Numbered from the stretch's first letter, positions 35,575 through 46,689 are shown. The stretch is DNA of 64,000 bases from Sipunculus nudus (GCA_026874595.1 CM049307.1:78406643-78470642); one strand, 5' to 3'. Notes: generated by a model from the sequence alone, not told the origin. Program-made: numbers and translations.

Positions 35575-35990
35575 AGCGACTCTACAGGCGACTACAGGCG
35601 ACTAAGCTGTCGCCTCATGGTCGCCGAAAAACAGGCGACTGGACCTCCGCTACGACAATAGTCTACGACAAGCTACAACAGGTTGACGACTGTCTGAGGA
35701 CAAGCTGCCGACAACCGGCGACACAATCGCCGCGACAAAGGACAATCACCTACGACAACGTACAACTACACTGACGACAACCTACGACACCAGAATTTAT
35801 GCTACGTCCACCCGCGACAAGCTTCGACGAGTTTGATTCTGTGCTATGTGAGGAGCCGGAGACAAGGATTGGCCCTGTTACAAGTACACTAGTCCATGAC
35901 AGGACGTACGTCAACCCACGTCACCTGACGACAGCCTACGTCCGCACCTACGCCAGTAGAAGACAGGCCACGCACACTGGCGTAAAAAAA
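35575..35990. repeat. CGAC-rich degenerate repeat, copy 2
   Basis: GGGGCTGTCCCACTTAGCGA starts a stretch of CTACGACAA, ACAGGCGACT and GTCGCC motifs that ends with AAGCTGTCGCCTGAGAATTT. In style it is related to 10862-11240. The outer ends look like transposon termini but the right one is not clear. Confidence 0.55.
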
Positions 35991-36340
35991 AAAAGCTGTC
36001 GCCTGAGAATTTTGAACATGTTGAAAATCCACTATATATACACTACAGAGATTGAATGCATGTTTCCTAATATGTTCCAGCACCAAGCAAGGCAAATATT
36101 ATCTTTTTATACATTACAGCTATATATATATATATTTCTGCATTTATTATGTCAGACAGAGCTGCAAATGAAAAAAAAGTCGTTGAAACAGTGCAGTGAG
36201 TAGAATCAAGAAGAGGTAATCAGATCTAAACTACCGGCCACTGGTGTATATCCTATGCAATGTATACCATATATACCACTGTTTTATAGACAGATGATTT
36301 TAAGTTCTAATAATTTGCAAAACATTACAATGTACTTCCA

Positions 36341-36600
36341 TTGAGTAAAATGACATCAGGCAAAATATTTAGCCAGTTCATTTGGGGAAATAAACACCTA
36401 TATAAAGGAAAACACCTTCGTTTGAAATCATGGGTTAGCGCATATATAACACACCTTCACGCTTTAATAATAAATTCAAAGTTTACTTCTGAGAAAGAAG
36501 TTATGGGGAGACATAAGGATACTAAAATATGGATAATTGAATATTCGATTCTTGAAAAAAAATTGAAAAAAAAATAGTTGAATACATTAATATAATGTTT
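36341..36600 (+). pseudogene. L1-like LINE C-terminal relic
   Basis: The frame reads FIWGNKHLYKGKHLRLKSWV then SAYITHL and SEKEVMG. The FIWGN..KGK.L..K.W pattern followed by a ..F.S..E.. segment is typical of the region after the reverse transcriptase in L1-type elements. Catalytic blocks are absent. The frame at 36636-36929 may be a further decayed part. Confidence 0.4.
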
Positions 36601-36929
36601 GGAAAGACCAAATTTAGCACTAAAAAGAAATATTAATGTTTACTGAAATTGTAAATATTGATAAACAAAAACATTTTTCTAATGATTTATTGATACTTAA
36701 AAAAATAATTTGCCAATTTAACAAACAGAGAACATTGGACACAGATTATATAACAATATGGAGTACTATTTATAACTATCGAGTACTTTGTATACAGTTA
36801 AGGTCGAAAAATTGCAGAATTTTATATAATTTTATCCAATGCAGCGATAAAAAAGAAAAATTGGATAAAAATAAAACAACACTTTTCTACGTTGGGTTCT
36901 GGTTGATGTTTATTTTTTTTTCCGGCTAA

Positions 36930-37380
36930 ACAGTAAAGCTAATTCGGTTTGTTATAAATCCATTACTGGGTTTTAAATTTTACTCAGAACCATAGGCGTG
37001 TAAGCATTGTATGAACCACAAAACAAATATACTGAGAGGCAAGGGATGTACCATTTTAATTAATACTTATTTATGTAATCCGTTCCAACAACCGCGAAAC
37101 CTTGGTTTTTTTTTTTTGTTTTTTTTTGGCGATCATATTTTTTTTTTTGGGGGGGGGGGCGATCATTTCTAAAGCATTATTTCGAATGCGTGTTCACTGC
37201 GATACAATGAATGCCGAGTAAACGACCTTAATTTGTATGACGTTGGCAAAAATCTTAATAAACTAAACTTACTTAACGACGCTTGAGTGTTGTTTTCTTT
37301 CTTGAGAAGTGCTTTGCTAACCCAGCAAAACTGAAACTGTGTATGCGATACCAGAACGCGTCATAATGGAATGACGTAAC
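36930..37380. other. Unassigned DNA with poly-T and poly-G run
   Basis: Long T and G runs at 37107-37160. No exon seen. Confidence 0.4.
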
Positions 37381-37383
37381 CCA

Positions 37384-37608
37384 TCACGTCAATAGTCTCG
37401 TGTCAGGGCAAATGTTTGTGACATGTGTCAAATGCGTGTTCATAACAGACTGAGGTAGCTTCACGTTGGCTGATTTTGTCCATCGCGTGTATACTTTTTG
37501 TTCCGAAGAGGACAACAGAGGGCGTTTGAAATATGCATTTTCGGAGTTCAATAACGCGTCTGTGCCATGCTTGGTATATGTTTCACTACATTGTGGCGAC
37601 ATCTCCAA
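37384..37608 (-). CDS. Candidate terminal exon, minus strand
   Basis: On the minus strand an excellent acceptor (TTTATGTTGCTTTCCTCAG) precedes a frame of about 75 codons ending in TGA at 37384. It includes EMSPQCSETYTKHGTDALLN and a Lys/Arg-rich middle. GC content and codon variety are higher than in the flanks. A second short minus-strand frame upstream (37820-37915, GTCTIEECTIEQC) could be an earlier exon. No domain recognised. Confidence 0.35.
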   Translation of the reverse strand: MEMSPQCSETYTKHGTDALLNSENAYFKRPLLSSSEQKVYTRWTKSANVKLPQSVMNTHLTHVTNICPDTRLLT

Positions 37609-37939
37609 TTTATACCTGAGGAAAGCAACATAAAGAAGACAACACCTATTATTGGTATTTTCCGTCCCAAAACCCTTGTCCCCATGTTTTTTCGCGATAA
37701 TTATTTTTAAAATATTCTTTTAAAATGCCCTTTGCCTGATGTAGATAAACAGATATTCCGCCGATTTTGTGTAAAATAGTCATGAAATATATATAGTAAA
37801 AACATTTAATTTGCGAATCTTTTGCGTTATTTATGCTGAAACAACGTTGATGGCGTCTTCCCGGCACTGCTCGATAGTACATTCCTCTATGGTACACGTT
37901 CCGTGTCTATGGCTGCGTTTGGTGTTTGTTAGACAACAG

Positions 37940-37990
37940 TGACTGACGTCACAAAGACGTCACAGTGATGGGTCGCGCGTCACCTACACT
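37940..37990. promoter_or_regulatory. CRE-containing CpG-rich patch
   Basis: A perfect TGACGTCA (37944-37951) followed 8 bp later by a second GACGTCAC, with CpG-rich DNA (GGGTCGCGCGTCACC). It lies directly upstream of the candidate minus-strand exons at 37384-37915, so a promoter is plausible but unproven. Confidence 0.4.
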
Positions 37991-38397
37991 TGACTGACAT
38001 GAGTTTGGCTGGCATGTTTAATATCAGATCTCAGTCATGGATTAAGTCGTAAACGCTGTAGCCTGTTTTGTCATATTTTGGATGATTTGTCTCATACAAA
38101 ATCAAAGCAAGGAAAGGAATTACTTTTTACGCAGGTATAGTCGGCGGAATAGCTCCTGCAACCTTTGAACAAGAAAGGTTTACACTGCTTTACTTATTAA
38201 AAAAAAATGTCCCGGAAATACATGCGGACACGGGTACTGGAACGGACTATAGCAGTATAGGTTCGATGAAAATGGCATCAGGTAATTTCTTAAAGAGAAT
38301 AAGCGGCATGTATATATAATTTATTTATCAGGTAAAATTTATTTATTTGTATAGTCATAATAATTAATAAAGTATATAAAATAACGCTTGCTAATAC

Positions 38398-38434
38398 ATA
38401 TATATATATATTTATATAAACATATATAAGCTAA

Positions 38435-38482
<48 letters not shown>
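38398..38482. repeat. (TA)n microsatellite
   Basis: TA tracts interrupted by TTTATATAAACATA and AAGCTAAGCC. Confidence 0.95.
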
Positions 38483-38483
<1 letters not shown>

Positions 38484-38681
38484 TTTTAAAAAATGACCAG
38501 TTTAAAACCATAATGACTATAAGGTATTATTAATTATTCATAAAAAATAACAAAACAAAATCATCATCATAACATGTATATAAAGGTAAGTATACTTTTC
38601 CTTTTTTTATTTAAATGTTTCCTTGCAAAACGTTCACAGAAAACTGTTTTTTATTAGATAATAATAAATGATTTAAGTTAT

Positions 38682-38846
38682 TGTTACGGAAATATTATCT
38701 TAAGAGGAAAGAAACTGAGCTAATCTCGAATTCGAACATATACTGGTGGTGCACAAGTCCAGCGTTCCAGCCGCTTAGCTAGAAAAGCAAGCTATCCTGT
38801 GGACTCTGTTCGGTCCAGTTGTTTTGTGCAACCCGTCCCCGAAACA
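38682..38846 (-). mobile_element. Solo TRIM-type LTR, diverged
   Basis: It starts TGTTACGGAAATATT and contains GGTGCACAAGTCCAGCG, CCGCTTAGCTAG and CTGTTCGGTCC in the order of the LTR at 56407-56562, then ends near CCCGTCCCCGAAACAA. The terminal CA is lost and the B-box complement is mutated (CGAATTCGAAC). No internal region follows, so this is a solo LTR or a diverged subfamily. Confidence 0.65.
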
Positions 38847-38959
38847 ACATACACGTATATACATATTATATATATATTCATTTTTCAAAGAGGCTATTGT
38901 AACCCCAGTGTTAAAAACATATTTGGATTTTGAACAACTGCATAAAGACCCTTGTCCAG

Positions 38960-39935
38960 TCTGCTTTTGCTTGCAAAGGTCCTTGTAAAGGTAGTTGCTA
39001 GCAGGATCAAGGACCAACTTTCTGCCTGTAACCTACTTGAATCAGTGGTCTGCGTATCGCAAATTCCACAGCTGCGAGACCACGCTGGTGAAGGTTCACA
39101 ATAAATTGGCGCAAGACCTTCACCAGAAAAAAAGCAGTAATAAAGCTTGTAGATCTCAGTGCCGCATATGATACGATAGACCAAGTCATCTGATCAAAAG
39201 ATGTGGAGATGTTTGGCATCACGGGTGGAGCTCTCTCCTGGATCATCTCTGACATGTCATACAGGAAGCAGATTGTGTGTGCGAATGGTGAAAAATAAAG
39301 TGCTTCATTGATTAACTGTGGAGTACCACAGGGCTCTGTTTTTAGGGTAACTTTTATTCACAATGTATACCTGTCCACTTGGTTATATATATATACTGCG
39401 CCAACAAAACACCCAATAGTAATACCATCTCTACGCAGAGAACACCCAGTTGTAACTATCATTTGACGTGGTGAGGGCTGTAACCACATGGACGGGGCTG
39501 TTTACATCGTCAAATGCTGGATGAATCGGTACATGTTGAAATTAAACACAAATAAAACTGAGTTTATGATTGTCAGTGAAAGGGGCACATCACCAACTTG
39601 CAAGATCTGGTGCTGCTAATTGGGTCAGACGGGGCTAAAACATTCCCGTACGCCAGAAATATTGGTGTAATGATTGATTCCATTCCATCCATGTTACGTA
39701 AGATTACTGGCATTGTGAGTTCAACAAATTTATACCTTAAAAACACTGGAAAAATTTGCAAATTCTTGACCTAAGCCTAAGGGGCAACTGAACAGTTCAT
39801 TCACTTGTAACATCTCGCTTAGACTATATCAATGTAATTCTGATCAACACAGCTGAGTGTAATCTTAGGGAGCTCCAGCATGTGCAGAATACCGTGGCCA
39901 GGATTGTAACCAGGTCTTACAGTTAAGATCGTAAT
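38960..39935 (+). pseudogene. CR1/Jockey-like reverse transcriptase relic
   Basis: Ordered blocks of a non-LTR reverse transcriptase are visible: LVDLSAAYDTID (39145, the first catalytic Asp block), GITGGALSWI, YRKQIVCANGE, CGVPQGSV (39320), CWMNRYMLKLNTNKTEFMIV (39510) and finally LVTSRLDYINVI then LQHVQNTVARIVTRS (39800-39920). The YADD block region is disrupted. Many stops and frameshifts make it inactive. Both catalytic-domain motifs and the C-terminal SRLDY...LQ.VQN block are diagnostic of CR1/Jockey-like LINEs. Confidence 0.8.
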
Positions 39936-40220
39936 ACACCCGTGTTACAATTCCTCGCAAATTATACATCAATTTTTACGATCGTAAAGATGATGATAAA
40001 GCGATTTCGCCGGTTCCGCATGATATCTATGAGCAACACATACTGACGTGCCGGGACATATGGAATTTCTCAACACTCATTCCGCATTCCGTACATCAGG
40101 AATCTTAGCTTTTATCGGGATACGCACAATGGCAACATGAGTCAGGGATTTGTATGTGTGCATGAACTGCTGAAGTGAAGATTCAGTGTCACGTGGTTCA
40201 TTCGAACAATCACACACCGG

Positions 40221-40297
40221 GTGTACTTGCCCTCCAGGGCATTGAAATTAACAACACTCACCGGACTCGGCTTGTACATTTCAGTGTCACAGCTGGT
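40221..40297. repeat. Dispersed 75-bp conserved motif, copy 1
   Basis: TCCAGG and TTTCAGTGTCACAGCT are separated by 46 bp here, 45 bp at 55325-55399 and 46 bp at 61600-61671. The part upstream (GTGTACTTGCCCTCCAGG) also matches the second copy. The family is unknown. Confidence 0.6.
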
Positions 40298-40299
40298 CT

Positions 40300-40770
40300 T
40301 TTTAATCAATACTGCTTTCTACGTTGGCCACATGGATGGTGAATTTATGAAATATTCGCCATCCCCTACACGTATTCCAGAAACATTTCATTAAACGCTG
40401 CAAATGGTCCCCCTAATATTTCAACACAACCTTTTTGGATAAAACCTTGAAAATGAGCATTTGGTTTCATTTTTTTTCTTTAATACGAACGATTAATTTT
40501 TTTTTCACCCAATATAAATATAATTGTCTTATTGTTATTATTAAAAACATTTATTGCTCCAAGCGTGATGCCGATAACCTGAAGGGATGACATAATACCT
40601 GGATTTCATGTTAGACGAAATAACAGGAACCGCGAAGACAAAACCAGCCCTAGATTTAACAGCAGTAAACACAGTAAAACACAATTATATGATACTAATA
40701 AATTAATTAGCACAAAAAATGTCGATGACACGTCTGATAAAAAATAAAAAAAAAAAGACGCGAGAACTCC
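40300..40770. other. Unassigned DNA
   Basis: No feature identified. Confidence 0.4.
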
Positions 40771-40781
40771 TGCAGGTCTGC

Positions 40782-40992
40782 CAATGCCAGTGTGTTCCCT
40801 TCTTTGAAAAAGTGACATTTTGCGTTGATTGCATCATTGAAAAAAAAAACAAAAAAAACACGGAGACCAGTGGGGTGCAGAAAGGCAATGCCAGTGTGTT
40901 CCCTTCTTTGAAAAAGTGTCATTTTGAGTTGATTGCATCATTGAAAAAAAAACAAACAAAAAAACACGGAGACCAGTGGGGTGCAGAAAGGC
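40782..40992. repeat. 104-bp tandem duplication
   Basis: Two units starting CAATGCCAGTGTGTTCCC (40782 and 40886) and ending ACCAGTGGGGTGCAGAAAGG, with an A-rich middle that varies in length. Confidence 0.9.
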
Positions 40993-41084
40993 TCAAGCAT
41001 TAATTTATATTGGTCACATATGCACGTTAATTTAACTGTATTCAATATGAAACAATTTATATATTATATTAGACATGCAAATCA

Positions 41085-41345
41085 AGCGGTCAAGAATTAG
41101 TTATTGACACAACTGGTTAAAGACAAATTTATAAATATGGAAAATAAGCCCATGAATGTTGCCTTAAATCTGTAATATATATATATATCACTCTTTGTGA
41201 TAACTTTAAAAGAAAAGTAATATTTTATGTCTGATGTAATGGTCCCGCGTCCATAGACACGAAGAGTATAATATATTGGACAAAGTCAAAGGCCTTGAAA
41301 AAGTCCATGAAATAAAACGGTCACCGTCATGTTATCCGTGATACC
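41085..41345. repeat. Dispersed repeat, copy 2
   Basis: Matches 6575-6850 in order: ATTGACACAACTGGTTAAA, then TCTGATGTAATG, then GTCAAAGGCCTTGAAAAAGT, then the GTGATA region. Confidence 0.6.
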
Positions 41346-41349
41346 CTTC

Positions 41350-42430
41350 CCGTAGACGTCGTTTCAAATCTGCTCCTTGTAGTAGGCACTGTGGCACGGC
41401 AGGAACTACTCCTCTGAACTGTCAAACTTAAAATCATTTTTTCGTTACATTTGCAGGAAATATTTTGTTTGTATTTCACACGAGGATACTTACAATAAAT
41501 TTCTTAAACAGTGATGTCCTTACAACACTTTTGTGTAATTTTCATGGAAACAATTCTCGCCCAACATATTATACCTAATTCCATTAACCACTTCATCACA
41601 TTTTTAGCTACGCGGCTGGTGTCTGTAGAAGCCGCAGGGCATTGTGGGGGTCACACTTTGAAGACCATAATCCCTAATCAGCAGTCGTACCCGTGTGAGT
41701 GTTGGTCTGCTGTACAGCAGTTTGTATGGCTGATGCGATATCCAAGCGAACGATGAAAGGAATAGTAAAATGTAATGACAGACAAGGCCAAAAGTCTCAG
41801 AAAAGTCAAAAAATTACATTCGTCATTGGTTACTCTCATAAAGTAAATGCATTATACAATCATATACACTACAAAATTACCTTGTTCTGTGAAAGCGTAC
41901 CCACTTACACTTGATAGTATGAAGATGCAGTAAACCCTTTCTTGTTTCGTGTAGCGGAAAATTTCTCCCGGCAAAGATAGTTCCGTTTCTAACCCCCCCC
42001 CCCCACCATTTTAAAAAATCCAACCACCACTCTCCCGTTAAGAGCATAACACATTGGGACTCTCATGAAAGTCTATAATGGGCAACCAAATGATTTTCAT
42101 TAATAGCAGGACAATAATAATAATTTTCTTGAACGTCTAGAAAAACGTGATCTATACAATATAATCAAATTTAATTGAAAATAAGAAAAAGTATAACCTG
42201 ATTAGTAATTTATTTTTAGAGAGCATAATTCAACTTTTGCTACATTGGAAGACTAGATAATTAATTTTACGAAGCATTTTCACGTTTTTGATTTTTCCAA
42301 GGCATTTGATATTTTCTATCATTATATTTCAGGCCATCCATAAAATAATATTGTTCTACGGATTTGCCGAAACAATTATCTTTTGCAACTGAAGACCGAC
42401 CAGGTTCCTGGTAATGTTCCCTATTTCTGC
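41350..42430. other. Unassigned DNA with poly-C run
   Basis: A C run near 41993-42004 followed by CACCACTCTCCCGTT. The frame 41511-41756 has no recognisable domain. Nothing else identified. Confidence 0.4.
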
Positions 42431-42439
42431 TGGGTTATA

Positions 42440-43856
42440 AATTCAATTTAATGGACTAAATTTTATGTTGATCTTAATTATACACCATTTCAAGAATTGG
42501 AGTTAGCTATTATTATTGTATCCGCAAAACCAGAGTTTTGCGGATACTATGTTTTCAGCTGCACGCCGCCGCCGCGTAGGTGTCCGGAGAACTCCTCCGT
42601 AACCGCTGGGCGGAATTTTACGAAATTTTATGTTGATCTTAATTATACACCCTTTCAAGAATTGGAGCCAGCTATTATTATTGTATCCGCCAAAACAGAG
42701 TTTTGCGGATACTATATTTTCAGCTGCACGCCGCCGCCGCGTAGGTGTCCGGAGAACTCCTCCGTAACCGCTGGGCGGAATTTTACGAAACCCGGGATTA
42801 TGTTCGGGTCACATGTGAACTGCTGCGCCCCGATTTTGTTTTGACCTCTGGCCTTTCCTATGCGCTCTGCGTCCGTGTGTGCGTCTGTTTCCATACATAA
42901 ACCCACATATCTCGGGAACCGTTTGACCGATCAGGAAATTTTTTTTGCACAAATGTAGCCCTCGGAGAGCTTTATAACATACACAAAAAATGGTGGCGCC
43001 ACCTGCAATCATGTTTGCACAGTGTCCATCTGTTCGTCTGCCTTGGGTTAAAATCACTCATATCTCTGCAGTGACTTGACTAATTCACCTGATATTCGGC
43101 ATGCGTATACATCCTGGATAGCTTTTCTGATTTTATGACAGGTGGCTCCACCTACATTCACGTTTACGCTGCAGACATCCAAGCTCATATCTCGGGAACC
43201 GTTTGACCGATTTGGCCAAAATTTTGCATGTGTATAGATCTCACATAGCTCTTTATCATAGGCAAAACTGGTGGCGCCACCTGCAGCCATTTTTGGAAAG
43301 CTCCTGTCTGTTTGTCTGCCATGGGATAAAATCACTCATATCTCAGCAGTGGTTTGACATATTTGCCTGAAATTTTGCAGGTTTATACATCCCCGACAGC
43401 TCTCTTGATTTTATGACAGGTGGCGCCACCTGCATTCTAGTTTATGCAGCAGACATCCAAGCTCATATTTTGGGAACCGTTTGACCGATTGGCCCAAGTT
43501 TTGCATGTGTATAGTTCTCACATAGCTCTTTATCATACGCAAAACTGGTGGCGTCACCTGCAACCATTTTTGCTCAGCGTCCATCTGTTTGTCTGCCACG
43601 GGCTAAAATTACTCATATACATGTAGTGGTTTGACTTATCTGCCTTAAATTTTGCATATGTATACAACTTGGACGGCTTTCTGGATTTTGTGGGGGGGGG
43701 GGGGGCAACCTACATACACCATTTGGCTGCAGACATCAATGCTAATATGCAACACTATTTCCCCCTTGCCACTCAATCCATGCCTCACTTCACCCGTTCC
43801 ACTCTGATTTAGGCGGATACACGTAGTCGCTTGTCGACTACCCGTATTCTAGTTAT
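42440..43856 (+). mobile_element. Helentron-like tandem element with hairpin repeats
   Basis: The left part has two 166-bp units, each with a GTATCCGCAAAAC...TTTTGCGGATAC hairpin (42518-42547 and 42684-42713). The middle has about three 282-bp units with CTCGGGAACCGTTTGACCGA (42912, 43193 and a variant at 43475) and GGTGGCGCCACCTGCA palindromes. The right end has GCGGATACACG, complementary to the left CCGC block, then a GTAGTCG/CGACTAC hairpin (43823-43841) and TTCTAGTTATTTTT. Short inverted arms, a tandem core and a terminal hairpin fit a non-autonomous Helentron-type element. The frames inside are repeat artefacts. Confidence 0.6.
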
Positions 43857-43955
43857 TTTTTATGGCCTTACTTTTTTACCACGCGCGCGTTAACATTGAG
43901 CCTGGACATATGAATAATGTAATTATATGCATATAAACTGTTCACAAAACGAACA

Positions 43956-43962
<7 letters not shown>

Positions 43963-44044
<82 letters not shown>

Positions 44045-44045
44045 T
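43963..44045. repeat. (TA)n microsatellite
   Basis: Two long TA tracts with a TTTATATTTA interruption. Confidence 0.95.
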
Positions 44046-44049
44046 ATAT

Positions 44050-44720
44050 ATAAATAGTAAATATATAGATCCTCGGTAACAATTCATGATATTATTCAAT
44101 TTCAATTAGAATATGTATTTATGTTGTGTAAATAGCTGGCTCATGATTGACGATTGTTTGGTTTATATTTACTGTAATTTTTTAATGGGCTGAATCGTGT
44201 CTTTTGGAGTAAAATTAAATTACGGTTGTTATGCATGTCGTTACTGTATTTAATATACAATAAGAGTAAAACTTTGTCCTATTATAGTATATCAGGTCAG
44301 TGTCAGGTGACCTTTACTAGAAATGTCACTCTCGAGGAATGTAAATTCAAATTTGTCGCTAGGTGCCTCTGATTGTTTGGAAACACGTAATGTCTTTGTC
44401 ATGGAGAGGCAGTCACCGACAATTCCCTTGCCACTATTTTCCTAAAACTCAGGGCTGACAAAGAGGTCAGCGTTGGTTCACTACGTGAGGAGGTCACATT
44501 TTGTGACACTGATATAAAATTTTCGTCAAGTCATATTGTGTGATAATTTTTGGTCATTGTGCCCCGAGGCTTTCGTCGTGTCAGCACTGGGATCCATCAC
44601 TGCACTAGGTTTTCTGCGCATCTTTGATGGTAGTCATTGTAGAGTCAAATGGTAACCCTTGGCGTTGACTGGTTCTACTGTCATCATTACGGAGTCGATT
44701 ATGTCGCTCAGGATGTCGGT
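44050..44720. other. Unassigned DNA
   Basis: No exon or repeat recognised. It lies just downstream of the candidate minus-strand coding block. Confidence 0.4.
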
Positions 44721-44726
44721 CAGGGT

Positions 44727-45029
44727 CTAGTTGGTCTGGAGTTCGCTGACAGACTCGACTGTCGGCAGTGTGGATTCACTGAGTGACTCCTCTTCTTTCA
44801 GGTCGCCAAATAAAACTTGGCTTGCCTGGTCGTTGTCATTGGTGCCAAGGCTGAGGTCCATCTGGTGTGTTTGTTTGGACCCCGTCTTGTTCAGGTTATC
44901 CACACTATCCTGGTCAATCTGGTCAGTCTGTTCGATAATTGTCTCAACTAATGTGCAGTCTTCGTTATTCTCCGATTCTGTTTTTACGTCGTCAGCATGA
45001 AGATGTCCATTGCCGTCGTCATTTTGTAT
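44727..45029 (-). CDS. Candidate acidic C-terminal coding segment, gene D
   Basis: A 101-codon minus-strand frame ending in TAG at 44727. It is strikingly acidic and polar (TESENNEDCTLVETIIEQTD, then LFGDLKEEESLSES) and lacks the base repetition seen elsewhere, which favours real coding sequence. It joins the block at 45061-45441 if a short intron of about 110 bp is removed (from AAGG|GTGTAA to AAAAACAG|AAT, phase 1). That donor is weak, so a frameshift in a pseudogene is the alternative. It resembles a disordered cytoplasmic tail. No family recognised. Confidence 0.4.
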   Translation of the reverse strand: MQNDDGNGHLHADDVKTESENNEDCTLVETIIEQTDQIDQDSVDNLNKTGSKQTHQMDLSLGTNDNDQASQVLFGDLKEEESLSESTLPTVESVSELQTN

Positions 45030-45060
45030 TCAGTAAGATATAGTATACCGTCTTCATACC

Positions 45061-45441
45061 TCAAGTTACACCCTTAGCTTTCTGGCTAGACAATTCAGAA
45101 AAAGTATTGTGACCAGTAGAGCCCAGTGCTGCCGTTTGGCTGTACATGTCTGTCTGAGACGACTTTTTTTTCATAATTCCGGCTAAACTTGTAGATGTAT
45201 AACCGTTGAATACATAGGAATAGTCATACTTTTGAATATTGTTGCAGTCCATTTCCATGTCTGAAACTGTAGAACAGATGCTACATGTGTCTGAAGCTGT
45301 CGTCAGGCTCGTCCCGTCGTCCGTCTGTTCTCTCTCAATGTCATCTGTCCGCCTAAAACAAGTCCCAAGTTTTCTCGTCTGCTTCCACACATTCACAGGC
45401 AAATATCGCATCGTGAGGAACAGTCGGGGAAAACCTTTCCC
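45061..45441 (-). CDS. Candidate coding segment, gene D
   Basis: A minus-strand frame of about 127 codons, containing MRYLPVNVWKQTRKLGTCFR then Ser/Thr-rich segments (SLTTASDTCSICSTVSDMEM). It ends in TGA at 45061, or at a donor just before it. The basic start followed by Ser/Thr-rich and acidic segments would suit an intracellular tail of a membrane protein, but this is speculative. No transmembrane exon was found upstream. CpG-bearing, higher-GC composition sets it apart from the flanks. Confidence 0.4.
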   Translation of the reverse strand, partial: GKGFPRLFLTMRYLPVNVWKQTRKLGTCFRRTDDIEREQTDDGTSLTTASDTCSICSTVSDMEMDCNNIQKYDYSYVFNGYTSTSLAGIMKKKSSQTDMYSQTAALGSTGHNTFSELSSQKAKGVT

Positions 45442-45504
45442 GTATACTTACCACTTACCGTTTTCATAGCCCTTAAAAATGTTATGACTGACCATTATCC
45501 CTAT

Positions 45505-45740
45505 GTAATATAATATAATATAATATAATATAATTTATTTAATATAATATATTTTAATACAATACATTAAAATATAATATAATAATATACAAAACAGTAA
45601 AATAACAATATAATATAATATAACAATTGATTATATTATATAATACAAAACAAAATAGTATATTATATATGATATAATACGATATAAATCAAGATCCGCA
45701 TAACAAATATATTATATATATATATATATATATATTATAT
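45505..45740. repeat. (ATATA)n/(TA)n low-complexity tract
   Basis: Repeated TATAATATAATATAA motifs with scattered variants and a TA tract at 45714-45736. Confidence 0.9.
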
Positions 45741-45930
45741 AAATTACAAATAATATAATGCAAAACTGTTTCATACTATGCAATACAATACGACAGAATT
45801 GCAATGATATACCTTTTCTCAGGTATCGCTCTTATCGCAAGTTGTTTAAGCCCAACAGTGAGTATATCACTGCTGTATCCAATGTCTAGAATAATGAGTA
45901 GATATATTCATGGTATGCATGTTCTTATAC

Positions 45931-46140
45931 CAGAGATGGATCCAGGATATGGTAAAATGGGGAGGGGGGGGGGGGGTCCTAACCAAGGAGGCCGAATGGC
46001 AATTCCTAATGAAAATGTGAGCAGGTCTGGAAAAGGGGTTCCCGGCCGCAAAACTGTAATGAAACATTTAATAACGGCTGCGGCGCCTAAAAAAAGGGGT
46101 TTCGGACCTCCCCACCCCCTAACTTGGATCCGCTTCCGTA
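45931..46140. mobile_element. MITE with GGATCC inverted ends
   Basis: The left end GAGATGGATCCAGGATATGG and the right end CCTAACTTGGATCCGCTTCC are inverted relatives. G-rich DNA follows the left end and C-rich DNA precedes the right end. About 210 bp, non-coding. Related single ends are at 11925 and 26847. Confidence 0.6.
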
Positions 46141-46329
46141 TAGTTATAATTTTTTGTGTAAATAGATGTTAAAAATTATTTTACACTTCTAAGAATGTAT
46201 CATTACCTTTGTACATATAATGAAATATACAAATATATATATTTTTAATTAAATAATTATACATTTTATTTTGGAACCCGTTTATGAAAAGATTTTTATT
46301 AAAGAAAATTAGTTTTAAAAAATCACTTG

Positions 46330-46475
46330 CTGTGTTCTCTCAACGACTGTTGTAGCTCTGATTTCCGGGTAGGGGTCTTACAGGCCTCTGATAGCATGCT
46401 GTGATACGGAGCATTGTCCATAACGAAAATACTCTCTGCCGCTATGTTTGGTAGGAGTTGCTCCTAATGAAAACA
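46330..46475 (-). pseudogene. DDE transposase relic (MDNAPYHS block)
   Basis: The minus-strand frame reads EQLLPN, then IFVMDNAPYHSM, KTPTRKSELQQ and HSK. The V-MDNAPYHS block is the second catalytic Asp region of Tc1/mariner-type DDE transposases. A homologous fragment is at 57905-58045. Only this block survives. Confidence 0.65.
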
Positions 46476-46689
46476 AATACCTCTTGCCTGATAGTTTTAT
46501 TTATTGCATAAACTTTCTTTGGCTTTTTTTAAAAACATGTTGTACTTGTCCATTACACCGGTGACACTGTCGCTGTTACGTATATAACTAATTGGCTTTA
46601 GCTATACGTTCAAAACTTCTGACCAATCTGTCAATTCCTGCCTCCCCCCAAAATTAACATGGCGTGTGACGCAACCAGTTCGTGAGACA

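Noticed and set aside
36636-36929. 97-codon plus-strand open frame
   Set aside because: It could be a continuation of the L1-like relic but has no block I can recognise, and it sits in very AT-rich DNA.
38960-39935. Active LINE reverse transcriptase
   Set aside because: The family blocks are clear, but there are multiple stops and frameshifts and the YADD region is disrupted.
42497-43626. Several 60-115 codon frames with repeated segments
   Set aside because: They are translations of the tandem units of the Helentron-like element and recur with the repeat period.
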